A stretch of DNA of 64,000 nt from Dendrophyllia cribrosa (GCA_024195265.1 JAJLRJ010000007.1:10655828-10719827); one strand, 5' to 3'; shown: positions 37,801 to 45,483, counted from the first letter of the stretch. Numbers and translations are program-made. Notes: generated by a model not told the origin, from the letters alone.

Positions 37801-40800
37801 AGGGAACAACTTGTGCATCAAGTATCACGTGTTAGTACAGGTAATAACTTCTGAAACTCATTATTTTAATAATAATTTTTGTCAAGTTTGAACGAAGAAA
37901 ATCAAAGCATGACGGTGGTTTGGAAGCCTCATTGATTTTCCTTTATTTTCTCTGTATTTAATGATCAGTCAAGAAGCTATCAAACACTTGATTGAGTGTT
38001 CCGTCAGGTATCCAAACACCTTGAAGTTGGTTAAAAAAAGACTAGGCTGCACCTCTTTTTTTAAGCCACTTCTTAATGTTTCGAAATCCTGATGAAACAC
38101 TTTTCCACGTGTGTTATATAGCTTCTCAAACTCTGAAACTGGTAACATTCTAAACTCTTTAATATGGATGACAAAAGGACATGAACTGATCGTTTGCATT
38201 ATGGAGGTTCATATTACAGAGGTAGAATTTGTATGAAGTTTGGTCTCTTTGGGAGAAAGTGAATTGTCCGTAATACAGTGGTGTCCCTAAGAATAACTTA
38301 GACTGTAGGTGAAGTGGTATGAAAATGTTCTTTAGTGCATGCAGTGATGAATGCATGTAAGAACTTCACAGACTTGATATCACACAGCTGATGATCAGGA
38401 ATGAATAATTATCTTCTCTCTGAGCATGCACATCATGAACATAGGAGAGAGCTTTAGCAACAACGGTGGCAACAGCAGCGAGAATGGCACAAAACAATTA
38501 GCTTTAATGAGTGAAAACAGTGTTCTGTATGTGCTTTTTTACATTTTGGTACATTTCTTTGCAATTCTCTGCAAAACAACAACGTCAAATGATTAAATTT
38601 TAGGTTTTGTGGAGAATGTGAAAACATGCTTAATTTTCCTCTCTCAATTTGAACTTGAAAATCGTCCCTATAAATTCAGCTCCTGGACCATTCACTCACA
38701 TTATATTAAAACAAATTGGAACAATTACAAAGTACAGTGTAGTTTAAAAAGAGCATGAATAAGATTTTTTTAAATGACGTTTTCCATGACGTTGCTGTCA
38801 TGGTTGCATGTCCTCAACAGCAGTGTGAAATGCGACCATTGAATTTTCATGTGATTGACAGCTAAGTGTAATTTATTTGTTTTTTCTTTTTTGAAGATGC
38901 TTCTTCAAAATCTGGAAAAGAGAAAGTTCAGAATGAGGAAATGGCTTACATTAAAAGCAAGAATGATATAAACAGACATATAAGGTAAAATTGTTATGAC
39001 AAACAAGAAACTGAGACAAGAAACTTTGCTCCACATTGTCTGTCTCCACCCAGGTGTATTTAAGGACGTTCACGCTAATTGTTTATGCGCATCCTTACTG
39101 CGCACGCAATTCATGTCGCAACGCCATGCTACGTCATGCATGAGCAGGCGCGCAAGAGAAGAAATCTAAGCACATGAAGGGCTGGTAGCCGTTTTGTTAA
39201 CTTTGCTTAGATTTAACTCGCTTGGATGGTCAGTGACCCCCAATTTTTTTTTGATAGATTATAAAAATATCAATGTTAGAAGATTTTCGCGCGAACGTCC
39301 TTAAATGGGGACTGGCGACAAAATGCTGCAGGTACCCCTGTGACAGTCTAGCATCCCATCCAGGGGAAGTAGCAATACTCCTAGTTTGCTTCATGTTATG
39401 TAAACCAGGTTAATCTCTGGCCGACCTGTGGCTGGTGGCTGGGCCACCTGTGGCTTCTGTGTGATTTAACCTTTCACCTACCTCCACAGGGTACAAAAAC
39501 TCGCACAATACTGATTATTGTACTCACTTTTATTTCAGTGAGTTGGAAAGTGAAGTGGAGATGGTTCGTTTGGACGTTGTACAGAAGAGATGTATTGGTA
39601 ATCCTACAGAAGTTGACAGCCTCAGCAGTCAGCTGTCACTCATAAGTCGTCAAGTCTCTGATCTAAAGAGTAAGTATAGCCTTCATTGTTATAATCATTA
39701 TCATCCATCTGTAACTCTATCAACCAAGTATAGACTTAACCCTGTAAGAATAACGATGTATTGGATTGACAGCTTACATTATTTTTATTTTTTTTAGGTG
39801 AGTTTGCCGAGCTGCATGATAACATGAAGTCAAACATGGCATCAGAGTTGGAAGTCATTGTTCAGGGAGATAAGTAAGTGTTTATGTTATAGTATTGCAT
39901 TTTTGGACTTATCTTTTTTGAATTTTTTTATTTAAAAAAAAAGGTAATGTTTAGAATATAGCTAGGTACTTCTTAAAAGCCTTAACTGAATACACCCTGT
40001 TTAAAGATCTTAATTATTACTCATGCGCAGAATGGCAGAAGTTAAGGTTTGTGCTCTGTTTTTCTTTTTTGTGTGTGTCACATTAGTGCATGCAAATTTA
40101 TGCCTACCTATTTTAGGGTGCATTCGATTGACATTATTCCGGAATAAGAATAAACGGAATAACCCAGAATGCCCTTTCGATTGAGTCAATGCCCATTCCG
40201 ATTCCAGAATACATGAGTGCAGAATGCTTGGAATAATCCAGAATGATGACATCACTTCATCCTCTCATCATGGTCTTTTTCAAAACAACAAACAAAATGG
40301 CTACCACCGGTGACCATGTGCCTGCGACCATGTGCGAAGAAAATGAGTTGTTACTAAAAAAAAGAGACTCTGGCTATTCTGGAATAATCCGGAATATATT
40401 TTTATTCTGGAATAGGGTCAATGGAAGGCAACCTTAGTTTCATTATTTTCTTAACTACCTGCTACTCTTACTTCCGGTTCTAAAGAATAACATTAGCAAA
40501 ACACATTACTGAAGTTTCATGACACCATCTCCTTAACAACCCTTGTTGCATTGCTTTGTCCACGTTGGGTGTATATGTTGTAGTTCATTTTATCCTTGGT
40601 TCAAATTTTATTTTCCTTTGTTTTTGGCTATGGTAATGTATGATAATGAGTTTTAAACAAAGGAAAATAAAATTTGAACCAAGGATAAAAATGAACTACA
40701 ACATATATAACACACAGAAGAATCACTAGCTTCCTTATGGTACAGCTTTTATTTATAAAACATTCATTAGTTACAACGTGGTTTGCAGGAACGATGACTG

Positions 40801-43101
40801 AATGAAAGGAGTAACTCTTCTCCATGTCGGACATCTCCTTACCTTGTTTAAAATAAACCATAAAACATTCTTATGCATGCGCATCAGTATAGGCCACTTG
40901 AAGCCTCTTGTTACTATTAATTTGAATGCTCACACTTTGGGATTTCATAGACAAACTCAAAATTTAAACATTCCACATGAGCTGAGAATCAATTCTGGAA
41001 TAGATTGTGGAGAAAAAAATCACAGAAGTGTGATCTAGCTTACATGTTAAGAATTCTATCAACCCATGTAACCTTCACTAATTTTAAGCTGACTGAACTA
41101 AAATTTTATCCATTATCTCCCTTCAGATTTTTGAAAGAAGAACCTAATAAACTGGAGAACTTGGTTAGCAGATGTAAACACATCACAGGGACATTGTTTA
41201 CATTACAAAAGTAAGATGATACTGTTAATATTTAGTTCTTTTTTCCACTGCTTGTGAGAAAATTAAAGATGATTGTTATACCTCCCAACTCATAGCCTTT
41301 TTTGATTGGACAAGAATGGTTCACATGCCATGGGTCAAAACAGTCTAACTCCCTTGTGCGAACAAAACTCACTAACTCTTTAGGGAAACAACAACTTGAA
41401 CTTTTGACTCAAATGTGATCAAGTTGTGCACCTTGAAACCACAGTAAATTTGTGTGCCAGCCGCATCAGGTATATTTTTTCTCATCTCAGCCATGGCTGC
41501 ACATTATAATTTTTTTCTATTTTTGAGTTGGGAGGTATAACAACACACTTAATGACTGGTCCCAAGGAAAAAAGTGAGTTTTGTTTCCCCTCAACCCTCA
41601 GTGTTCCCCTCGGCTTTGCCTTGGTAAACTGATTAAGGATCTCTGGGAAACAAACCTCACTGTTTCTCTTGGGACCACTCATTAAGTGCTTATTAATTTT
41701 CTTATTATCTAATTTTATATATTCAGATTGGTGACTGCTCAACAACAAATGAAGAGCGAGAGTGAAGCATCTTTCAGCTCTCTAGAGGTATTTTCCCACT
41801 TTACAGTGCTGCCATAAAAACTGAATAACAAAATATTTCTGTAATGTCAACCATAACCAAGGAAATGAAGATCTTTTAATGGAAAAGAATCTGCAATGGA
41901 GCTTCCATCTTTTGTGAAAAATAAGATTTCAGTTAAAACTGGGTCAGAAAAGAATACACATTCAAACTTATTTTCTACATAATTACCGTTAGTTTTTTTT
42001 TTTCAGTTGCACCATAAACGACCTTATAAAAAGTGCACAAACAATAACTCCTTAATTCCTTAGGTTTACAATATCAATCTCAGGTTTGGAAACTCAATTG
42101 TGACAGCACTGACCATTTGGGCGAGTGACTTTCAGAACTGCACCAAAAAATGCACAAGTACTCGCCCAAGAAGATTTCACACTAGCCTGTATGAGATTGA
42201 GTGGGCGATAAAGCTAATTTCCATTGCTGCAAATCTGCTTCTTGTGATACTCTGTGTTAAATGGTTACACTGAGTGTTTACCATTTGTTAAATTTGTTCC
42301 CATTCACAGGATGTCGACAAAGAAGTTATTGATAGTATACGCTCAGTCCAAAGGGATTACCTTACACAAAGAGGTTTAGACCATCACACAGAGGTATGAC
42401 AAACTAAAGTTATTTGTAAAATCTAATTTAACAGCCTATTTTCATGCATTTTTTTTACCTATTTTTTTTATTTGTCAATTATGCCAAAACATCCCACATT
42501 CTTGAAAAAAAAATTGACCTTAAAAGTCATACAGCATTTGTAGCAGTCAAGAAACACAATTTGTGAGTGAAATATTTCAAAATTTGATGTAGGCTGGCTA
42601 TGCTCCAGCTCTTCAATTGGTCAATATTATAGACTTTGAGTAGTCTCCTTATTTCTCTCAGGGATAGTTGAGTGGGCCATCACACAGGCATGTACGAAAA
42701 ACACCTACCACGAGGAGAGATGGTACAAGGAGACATGCCATGTGAGGGTGGAGGCAATTTTTGTGCATGCTTTCGTAATTGTCTTCTTGACTATATCCCT
42801 GAGAGAAATGAGGGACTAGCCATTGTCTGTATTGCAGAAGTCACAGGTTTAAATCACATTAAAAAAAATACCTTCTGTCAGTGTTAATTTTATACCTTGG
42901 AATGTTTCTACAGTCATAAAATGTATTGCTTGTATACCTAAACAGTTTTCAACTCCATTGCTTAATAACAGAGATGTGCAATCACACGAGTCATAAGTAT
43001 TCAATTTGGTTGTTTTATTCCACTTTTTGAAGGAATCAAAATCACCAGTCAGAGGCCGCCAAAGGGTTCGGTTCTACGATGAAGTCACACAGCTGCCATG
43101 A
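17317..43101 (+). CDS. SRCIN1: SRCIN1/KIAA1217-like adaptor (p140Cap / sickle tail family), complete coding region of 16 exons
   Basis: Coding exons: 17317-17326, 17487-17588, 25243-25508, 29042-29180, 29929-30121, 30846-31223, 32144-32406, 35420-35677, 37658-37840, 38897-38984, 39539-39669, 39798-39873, 41127-41210, 41727-41787, 42310-42393, 43033-43101. All junctions are AG/GT, all phases match, and the sum is 2,385 nt (794 aa plus TGA). Residues about 173-250 form the AIP3-like domain (QFGDEIKRAMLP, then FYELDNV). Residues 364-545 are a Ser/Pro-rich linker, and about 545-770 are predicted coiled coil with the family motif FLKEEPNKLENL at about 697. In vertebrates the family comprises p140Cap (about 1,100-1,200 aa), an adaptor that restrains Src and binds cortactin and synaptic or microtubule partners, and the longer sickle tail protein. 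This single gene probably represents the ancestor of both, and it is shorter. Function is inferred from the family. Extra or skipped exons cannot be excluded without transcripts. Confidence 0.88.
17487..17588 (+). CDS. SRCIN1: SRCIN1-like exon 2: basic N-terminal segment
   Basis: The exon lies between acceptor TTCTAG and donor GTAAGTGC. It reads LKGKLFGGVKVKRARSFSG and then a Lys/Trp-rich stretch ending KDAKD. It is Lys/Arg-rich with an RARSFSG phosphosite-like motif. It is the common acceptor for all three candidate first exons. It has both phase 1 boundaries, so it could be skipped without a frameshift. Confidence 0.75.
21631..21844 (+). mobile_element. CCCTTTCACTCCCAGAG MITE, copy
   Basis: Starts TTAAACCCTTTCATTCCCAG and contains GTAGTTCTAACTTTTGATTC, TGTGACCATTCAAATGAAAC, GATACCATTTGTTTTTCAAT and ends in a degenerate AAGTTAAA. 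Confidence 0.85.
22233..22396. mobile_element. TTGTGGTTCAA foldback repeat
   Basis: TTATGTTGTGGTTCAAGTTT pairs with AAATTTGAACCACAACATG at the far end. Same family as 28158-28307 and 40573-40707. Confidence 0.7.
22845..22925 (+). mobile_element. SINE fragment (CCACCCAGGTGTAT family)
   Basis: CACCACCCAGGTGTATCATA, AGGTATCAGG and GACTAACATCTAATCCATGG match the body of the SINE at 31506 with many changes. Confidence 0.6.
23252..23600. mobile_element. TIR element GGGTATGTGCTGCCC with inner tandem repeat
   Basis: GGGTATGTGCTGCCCGGG (23254) is mirrored by TGGGCAGCACATACCCG (23600). Inside, a segment of about 114 bp with CTAGGAAATGTCTCTAAAAT and GAAGCTTTCATGC-TTCGAAA occurs twice. A relative with CTATTCTAGAC and CTATCCTAGACC repeats is at 29400-29765. 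Confidence 0.75.
23646..23862. mobile_element. Possible TIR element TTAACCCTTTAGTCG...TTTAGGGTTAA
   Basis: Weak inverted ends only. The text AAGGAGAAATTTGATGCCGA near the right end recurs as AAGGAGAAATTTGATCTTGA at 55250-55270, which supports a dispersed family. Confidence 0.55.
23918..24138 (+). mobile_element. CCCTTTCACTCCCAGAG MITE, copy with TTAA edges
   Basis: TTAACCCCTCCACTCCCAGA at 23918 and TTGGGCGTCAAAGGGTTAA at 24138. The inside has TTTGGCAGTACTTTTGCATG and GTACCATTTGTTTTTCAATA. Confidence 0.85.
25243..25508 (+). CDS. SRCIN1: SRCIN1-like exon 3
   Basis: The exon follows a TTTTAG acceptor and ends at CCG|GTAAGA in phase 0. It encodes 88 residues with a basic patch (GRRPRRRTTGG) and a helical, charged stretch (EKAKRLQQEQ). 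Further on is QQIISMVKKRFGLKPGEE. This is an N-terminal region preceding the AIP3 domain. I know no named domain for it. Confidence 0.82.
27533..27690. mobile_element. Small TIR element with CAGTGGAA ends (pogo/Tigger-like)
   Basis: TACAGTGGAATTCTGATTTT at the left and AATTGGGGTTCCACTGTTA at the right. Ends of this type (CAGTGGAACCCCGATT) and TA flanks are typical of pogo-type elements. About 155 bp and non-coding. Confidence 0.6.
28158..28307. mobile_element. TTGTGGTTTAA foldback repeat
   Basis: CTGTTGTGGTTTAATTTTTT pairs with AAAATTCAAACCACAACAT. Middle parts GTCTGAGACAAAGGAAAATA also occur in the copies at 22233 and 40573. Confidence 0.7.
28320..28800 (+). mobile_element. tRNA-derived SINE with its head in four 71-bp tandem copies
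   Basis: GAGTCTCTCGTAGCTCAGTG begins at 28417, 28488, 28559 and 28630, each exactly 71 bp apart. It carries box A (TAGCTCAGTGG). Only the last copy continues to box B-like GGTTGGAATCC and the 3' body (GGGACTCAATTTTTTCTTTG). A 5' extension (GCTGATCCCAGCAGTACACA) precedes the first head. It does not fold as a functional tRNA. Confidence 0.88.
28810..29020 (+). mobile_element. tRNA-derived SINE, second copy, just before exon 4
   Basis: CTGATCCTAGCAGTAAGCAG, head GAGTCTCTCGTAGCTCAGTA (28885), box B GGTTCAATTCC, and tail GGGACTCAGAAATTTTTCTT. Its tail ends about 20-30 bp before the exon 4 acceptor and may supply part of the pyrimidine tract. Confidence 0.85.
29042..29180 (+). CDS. SRCIN1: SRCIN1-like exon 4: proline-rich segment before the AIP3 domain
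   Basis: The acceptor is TTTCTACAG and the donor is CCAG|GTAATTCC. It begins PAIPPLPASPSSPKQQ, a possible SH3 ligand, and continues RYELLLDKPGTYPTLVRKEE. The upstream polypyrimidine tract lies in or at the tail of a SINE copy. Confidence 0.85.
29400..29765. mobile_element. CTATTCTAGACC repeat element
   Basis: Starts after a G run with GGGCTGGTGTGTGCCGCTGG and has repeated CTATTCTAGAC, CTATCCTAGACC, CTATTCAAGACC and CTATCCCAGACT. Related to the TIR element at 23252. Confidence 0.6.
29766..29870 (-). mobile_element. tRNA-headed SINE, 5' part, minus strand
   Basis: On the minus strand: GCGGCAAGGTTAGCTCAGTT (box A), GTGTTCGATCGCCAGCCGGA (box B), then ATCAACACTCAGGACAATAG. This is a different SINE family from that at 28417. 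It lies 60 bp upstream of the AIP3 exon. Confidence 0.8.
29929..30121 (+). CDS. SRCIN1: SRCIN1-like exon 5: AIP3-type domain
   Basis: This is the diagnostic exon. It reads VVYLQFGDEIKRAMLPAGL, followed by a segment with TLFKQTFPD and then KTIYIKDNSCGVFYELDNVG. The order 'QFGDE - LP - DLxTLxxxFxxxFP - IYIKD - FYELDNV' is the hallmark of the AIP3-like N-terminal region of p140Cap and sickle tail protein. The domain continues into exon 6 (DLSNKSHLKVLES). Acceptor TTTTTCAG, donor GG|GTAATT. Confidence 0.92.
30205..30430 (+). mobile_element. tRNA-derived SINE, third and most diverged copy
   Basis: GCTGATCCCAGCAGTGCGCT, AATCTCTTGTAGCTCTGTGG, AGTGTATGGAAGGTCATAGC and GGGGACTCAGATTTTTTTTC match the copies at 28320 and 28810. 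Confidence 0.78.
30846..31223 (+). CDS. SRCIN1: SRCIN1-like exon 6: end of AIP3 domain and Ser/Thr/Pro linker
   Basis: The largest exon (378 nt). It starts DLSNKSHLKVLESRPF and passes into a low-complexity linker rich in Pro, Ser and Thr (NGPVSPPISSPTAVHTG). It then has a Thr-rich stretch (CTRTTTMTRQTSGG) and a basic end, KKKVPLPGLGTTLKPRR. The linker is probably disordered and phosphorylated, as in the vertebrate proteins (inference). Confidence 0.88.
31506..32020 (+). mobile_element. SINE (CCACCCAGGTGTAT family), split by a TIR element
   Basis: tRNA-like head GGTGGGATATAGTGGTTAGC, then CTTCCTTAGACAAGAAACTT, CCACATTGTCTCTCTCCACC; this part is partly duplicated (two CTTCCTTAGACAAGAAAC). Resumes after 31952 with AAATTGGTGCTGGTGACAAA and GACTAGCATCTCATCC. 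Confidence 0.82.
31703..31952. mobile_element. TIR element nested in the SINE, with (TAA)n and poly-G
   Basis: CATAAATCCTCTATTTAGCC is mirrored by GGGCTTAATAGTGGATTTAC. Flanks fit a TA duplication in GTGTATAAATGG of the SINE. Inside are G runs (31770-31790, 31900-31914) and (TAA)n at about 31793-31851. Confidence 0.78.
32144..32406 (+). CDS. SRCIN1: SRCIN1-like exon 7
   Basis: The exon starts with PSRDPVEDQLDSLTNMLQ. The DSLTxxLQxAL helix has a clear counterpart in p140Cap (SLTGLVQSAL). A Ser-rich stretch follows (EESQSSSQSSF), and the exon ends SDVSPTPPLEG. Acceptor TTTGTAG, donor GAAG|GTACACTG, phase 1. Confidence 0.88.
32580..33969. mobile_element. 1.39-kb TIR transposon, apparently non-autonomous
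   Basis: ATTGAAGGGCCGAGAGCATG (32581) is mirrored by CATGCTCTCGGCCCTTCAAT (33968); the arms run about 68 bp with few mismatches, including CCAGCCTATATGACTTTTTA. No transposase-like frame is seen. The inside is GC-richer at 33000-33400 and has a tRNA-like head at 33541. A lone degenerate end, TGTAGGCTGGCTATGCTCCA, lies near 42589. It sits in intron 7. Confidence 0.85.
33541..33612 (+). mobile_element. tRNA-like SINE head inside the 1.39-kb element
   Basis: TGGTCTAGTGG (box A) and GGGTTCAAATC (box B) at tRNA spacing, followed by a T run. The T stem and acceptor stem do not pair properly, so this is a tRNA-derived repeat and not a tRNA gene. Confidence 0.65.
35420..35677 (+). CDS. SRCIN1: SRCIN1-like exon 8: proline-rich linker
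   Basis: The exon starts KPKHIPAPPPRASSHTVS, a possible SH3-binding site, and is Ser/Pro/Arg-rich throughout, ending SHASVKYEG. Acceptor CCCACAG, donor GAAG|GTTTGT. No globular domain is seen. Confidence 0.85.
35700..35998. mobile_element. Foldback repeat CTTATTGACTGAGTGGG
   Basis: CTTATTGACTGAGTGGGAGG (35709) pairs with GACCGAGTCAGTCAATAAGT (35812), with a second inner palindrome GGTCATGGCG...GCGCCATGACC. ATAATATGAC and GTCATATTAT bound a further 160 bp. Confidence 0.72.
36189..36229. repeat. Poly-G tract
   Basis: More than 20 consecutive G followed by TGGGGG in intron 8. Could form a G-quadruplex, or mark an uncertain assembly length. Confidence 0.85.
36428..36575. mobile_element. GCCATTTCCGAGTTGC MITE, diverged copy
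   Basis: TATGCCATTTCCGAGTTGCG, then CAAAGTGAGGCTTCGTGC; right part TTTTCATAGGAAAGGTTGTG. Same family as the near-perfect hairpin at 61616-61792, but with the right end eroded. Confidence 0.75.
37658..37840 (+). CDS. SRCIN1: SRCIN1-like exon 9: start of coiled-coil region
   Basis: It encodes GRVKDKKGIEVRASSLRGD and then a heptad-like stretch (MLRAELNQLKQFQTFQAQQ) ending in EQLVHQVSRVST. The RASSLRGDIRML piece corresponds to SASDLRGQLQQL of p140Cap, where the coiled coil begins. Confidence 0.9.
38897..38984 (+). CDS. SRCIN1: SRCIN1-like exon 10
   Basis: 88 nt encoding KEKVQNEEMAYIKSKNDINR and HIS across the junction. It matches the 'YLNDEELITQQLNDLE' region of the vertebrate coiled coil in spacing and charge. 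Acceptor TTGAAG, donor AG|GTAAAA, phase 2. Confidence 0.85.
39011..39450 (+). mobile_element. SINE (CCACCCAGGTGTAT family), split by a TTAA MITE
   Basis: GAGACAAGAAACTTTGCTCC, CATTGTCTGTCTCCACCCAG up to 39060; resumes with AAATGGGGACTGGCGACAAA, CTAGCATCCCATCCAGGGGA and CAATACTCCTAGTTTGCTTC. Lies in intron 10. Confidence 0.85.
39060..39304. mobile_element. GGACGTTC MITE with TTAA target duplication, nested in SINE
   Basis: TTAA-GGACGTTCACGCTAAT at the left and TTTTCGCGCGAACGTCC-TTAA at the right. The TTAA copies (39060-39063 and 39301-39304) and the interrupted SINE define the insertion exactly. TTAA duplication is typical of piggyBac-type mobilisation. Confidence 0.88.
39539..39669 (+). CDS. 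SRCIN1: SRCIN1-like exon 11: coiled coil
   Basis: It encodes ELESEVEMVRLDVVQKRCIG, then NPTEVDSLSSQLSLIS and RQVSDLK. Leucine and valine fall in heptad-like positions. Acceptor TATTTCAG, donor AAGA|GTAAGT. Confidence 0.87.
39798..39873 (+). CDS. SRCIN1: SRCIN1-like exon 12
   Basis: 76 nt after a T-rich tract and TTTTTTAG. It encodes EFAELHDNMKSNMASELEVI and VQGDK across the junction. The exon itself starts GTGAGT, which resembles a donor, but the upstream AG and the reading frame on both sides fix it as an acceptor. Confidence 0.85.
40114..40436. mobile_element. TIR element GGGTGCATTCGATTGAC with repeated CCGGAATAA
   Basis: TAGGGTGCATTCGATTGACA against the reverse complement of ATAGGGTCAATGGAAGGCAA, with TTATTCCGGAATAAGAATAA and GGAATAATCCGGAATATATT as inner palindromes. 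In intron 12. Confidence 0.7.
40573..40707. mobile_element. TTGTAGTTCA foldback repeat, near-perfect
   Basis: ATATGTTGTAGTTCATTTTA pairs with AAAATGAACTACAACATATA; arms of about 50 bp include TCCTTGGTTCAAATTTTATT. Best preserved of three family members in the window. Confidence 0.85.
41127..41210 (+). CDS. SRCIN1: SRCIN1-like exon 13: FLKEEP motif
   Basis: It encodes FLKEEPNKLENLVSRCKHIT and GTLFTLQ. This is the best conserved stretch outside the AIP3 domain: vertebrate p140Cap and sickle tail have FLKEEPxxLxxLLxRCxxxTxTL here. Acceptor CCTTCAG, donor AA|GTAAGATG. Confidence 0.92.
41275..41541. mobile_element. TIR element GTTATACCTCCCAACTC
   Basis: GTTATACCTCCCAACTCA at 41275 and TTGAGTTGGGAGGTATAAC ending at 41541. 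Intron 13, non-coding. Confidence 0.82.
41546..41688. mobile_element. TIR element CACTTAATGACTGGTCCCAAG
   Basis: CACTTAATGACTGGTCCCAA (41546) mirrored by CTTGGGACCACTCATTAAGTG (41688), followed inside by complementary GGGAAACAAA-type sequence. Ends 38 bp before exon 14. Confidence 0.82.
41727..41787 (+). CDS. SRCIN1: SRCIN1-like exon 14
   Basis: 61 nt encoding LVTAQQQMKSESEASFSSLE. The first base completes the Lys codon from exon 13. Acceptor ATTCAG, donor GAG|GTATTT, phase 0. It lies 39 bp after a MITE in the preceding intron. Confidence 0.85.
42310..42393 (+). CDS. SRCIN1: SRCIN1-like exon 15
   Basis: 84 nt with phase 0 at both ends, so it could be skipped cleanly. It encodes DVDKEVIDSIRSVQRDYLTQ and RGLDHHTE. 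Acceptor TTCACAG, donor GAG|GTATGA. Confidence 0.82.
43033..43101 (+). CDS. SRCIN1: SRCIN1-like exon 16: C-terminus and stop
   Basis: 22 codons and TGA, reading ESKSPVRGRQRVRFYDEVTQ then LP-stop. The basic 'RQRVRFYDEV' tail resembles other short adaptor C-termini with an RVxF-like core (RVRF), a possible PP1-docking motif (inference). The 3' UTR follows; an AATAAA at 43437-43442 lies inside a MITE, and I cannot say whether it is used. Confidence 0.8.
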   Translation, partial: ESKSPVRGRQRVRFYDEVTQLP

Positions 43102-43359
43102 ATCACAGAAGAATAAGAAAAGAACTGCGGCTGCAATTCTGAAGATGTGTGCAAATTGTGAACAAGTAGCATTTGAAAAACCTCCTGCAAATGGAAAGGA
43201 TTGCACATGGTTCTGTTCTGGCTCAAATCAAACAATGCCAAACAAAGTTAGGAATATGAATTTTTTGCTCTTGTTTGATGTAATGGGTACATTCTGTAGT
43301 TATCTATTTTTTCAATTCATAATTTAAGGAATTTTACACAGCTAAGTTCACTCCAACTC

Positions 43360-43792
43360 AGACCTTCCAACTCTCACGATTTCAGGAGTCATCTCACAGT
43401 CTCACAATTTAACCTTGAAATCTCACGGTTTTCCACAATAAATTACAACCTCAATCAGATACAGTATTATAAAGGTGACAGGCCAGACACGACTCCCGTT
43501 GGTCGCAAAATGTCTAAAGAAGCCTTTAGAATAGCTTTCCCAAGAAGGTCGACGATGATGAACACAAATGAGCGCCACATAATTAAGGTACATGTTTGTC
43601 TAACTTGTGTTAATTAATGCTAAAAGAGTACTAATTATGGCAGTTTGAACACTGCTAGGTATTGTTAGCGTTGAGATTCCTTTGTTTTAAAACATTTTTG
43701 TAAATCTCACCATTTGGGACCCAAATCTCAAGATTTTTGGGGGTAAATTTTGGAGACCTCAAGATTTCAGGGTTTTAGATGTTGGAAGGTCT
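43360..43792. mobile_element. TIR element AGACCTTCCAAC
   Basis: CAGACCTTCCAACTCTCACG and GATGTTGGAAGGTCTG at the ends; CTCACGATTTCAGGAGTC and CTCAAGATTTCAGGGTTTT are imperfect complements and repeats inside. Lies in the presumed 3' UTR or just past it. Confidence 0.78.
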
Positions 43793-44691
43793 GCCAACTT
43801 AAGCACATTTTTCATTTTTTATTGCAGATCTGTTTTTACAAGTTTCCTGTACAAAAATCTTAAATTTTCCAAACTTCAATCTGAAATTTACAGTGGCTTT
43901 CATTTTTAAGATTTCCCTTTTAAATGTCTAACACAGACTTAAAAATTATCACATTATATTGAGCATTAGTCATGGGGGGAGGAGGAGGTTTGGCATTAAA
44001 ATTACCAAACTGTTTTTTTTTTTTCATATATTTTCTATAATGCTGTTTGGGAAAATTTGATGTTTAGTCAAGATGCTCTTCCTGAGATGATCTCGGATTT
44101 GTTGCTATCAGCTTGCTTTAAGTTATTGAAAGGTAAGGAGAATTTTAATGCTAATCAATGATTTGCTTCAAAAAGCTTTCAATGATCCTCTCATTTTTAG
44201 ACGTTTGAATGTTAATATTCCAAAAAATTAAAGTTTAATACTAGAATTAGATAATGTTGCCACATTTCTCAAATAATATTATTAGTACATTACTAGCTTT
44301 CATGACAATATAAAATTTATTAATTGAAGGCCTGGGGCATAAACAACCCATGTGGAATTTTGAAATATTTCACTAAAAAATTGGGTTTTTAAGCCGAGAA
44401 AGCATTCCTTTGCTAAAGTAATAAAGGTTCAAGTAAGTTAAGGTAATAGAGCCAATCAGGCCAAAAGATTGCTGTTTTCATAAAACAGACAAAATACATT
44501 TTGGCTACAAAGCATACTAATGACTCTTCAGGTCAAATCATTTTTTTTTTCAAGAGTGTAGGATTTTTACCACAATTGCCGGTAATCTCGCAATTTGATT
44601 GGTCGATGCGGGTGGTAAATGAGAGTGCAGACAACGTAACGGTGCTGACGCTAACATCACACAATTTCCAAATATTGTGGTAAAAAACAGG

Positions 44692-44864
44692 TTTCCACCG
44701 GTTTTCCATGGTGTGGACTCTTATTTACCACGATTTACATTAGCACATGGTCAAAATCTATTGCTGACTCACTCGGCTGCGCCTTCGTGAGTCCACAACA
44801 TTTCAACCATGTGATGACGTAAATTGTGGTAAATAAGAGTCCACACCATGGAAAACCGGTGGAA
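44692..44864. mobile_element. Foldback element TTTCCACCGGTTTTCC
   Basis: TTTCCACCGGTTTTCCATGG mirrored by CCATGGAAAACCGGTGGAAA; arms of about 58 bp include TGTGGACTCTTATTTACCAC. Confidence 0.88.
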
Positions 44865-45483
44865 ATTTGCTAAGTTTTGATCAAAGTGAATCTCTTTTTT
44901 ATTAGCTAGTTTTAACCAGCCATTATTTTTAGCAACAATTTAAGAATGAAAAATGTCAAAATTCAACAAAGATTGTTTATGCCCCCAGCCCTTGAATTAT
45001 AGCAAAGTGCTTTCTTCAAATCAATGGATCTAGGTAGTATGATAAACCACACCCTGCTCCTACTTTTGCTCTTTATTGTTACACAAGTTAAAGCAGGACA
45101 TTTGGATTCGATATTGATGCTAAGATCTCCTGCTTGATTCAAAAAAGTTTATTTTTTTATTATTATTTATAGCAGACCCAAAATCTGTGTTAGCTCTTTT
45201 CACATAAGAATTATATTTTGTGGTTTCTGTTATGGTGAAACATGTAAGGATACAATGAAAAGGTTCTGCTTTTCCGCTTTTTGTAAAGAAATAATAAAAA
45301 GATTTCATAAGCTCTTTTAATATACCTGTGACATGAATTTTAATAAAATATTTCTTCAATGATTGAAGTTATTGTCAATGTGAGATTTTCACATAGGACA
45401 TATAACAGCAAGAAATTTGAGAGTAATATAATTATTCTAAGCTGCGAATAATGCAGTCATCTTTTCTACTTCCTCCTGTGCCT

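Noticed and set aside
43079..43327. Frame of 82 codons after the SRCIN1-like stop
   Set aside because: It starts inside the last exon in another frame and has no recognisable content. Probably 3' UTR.
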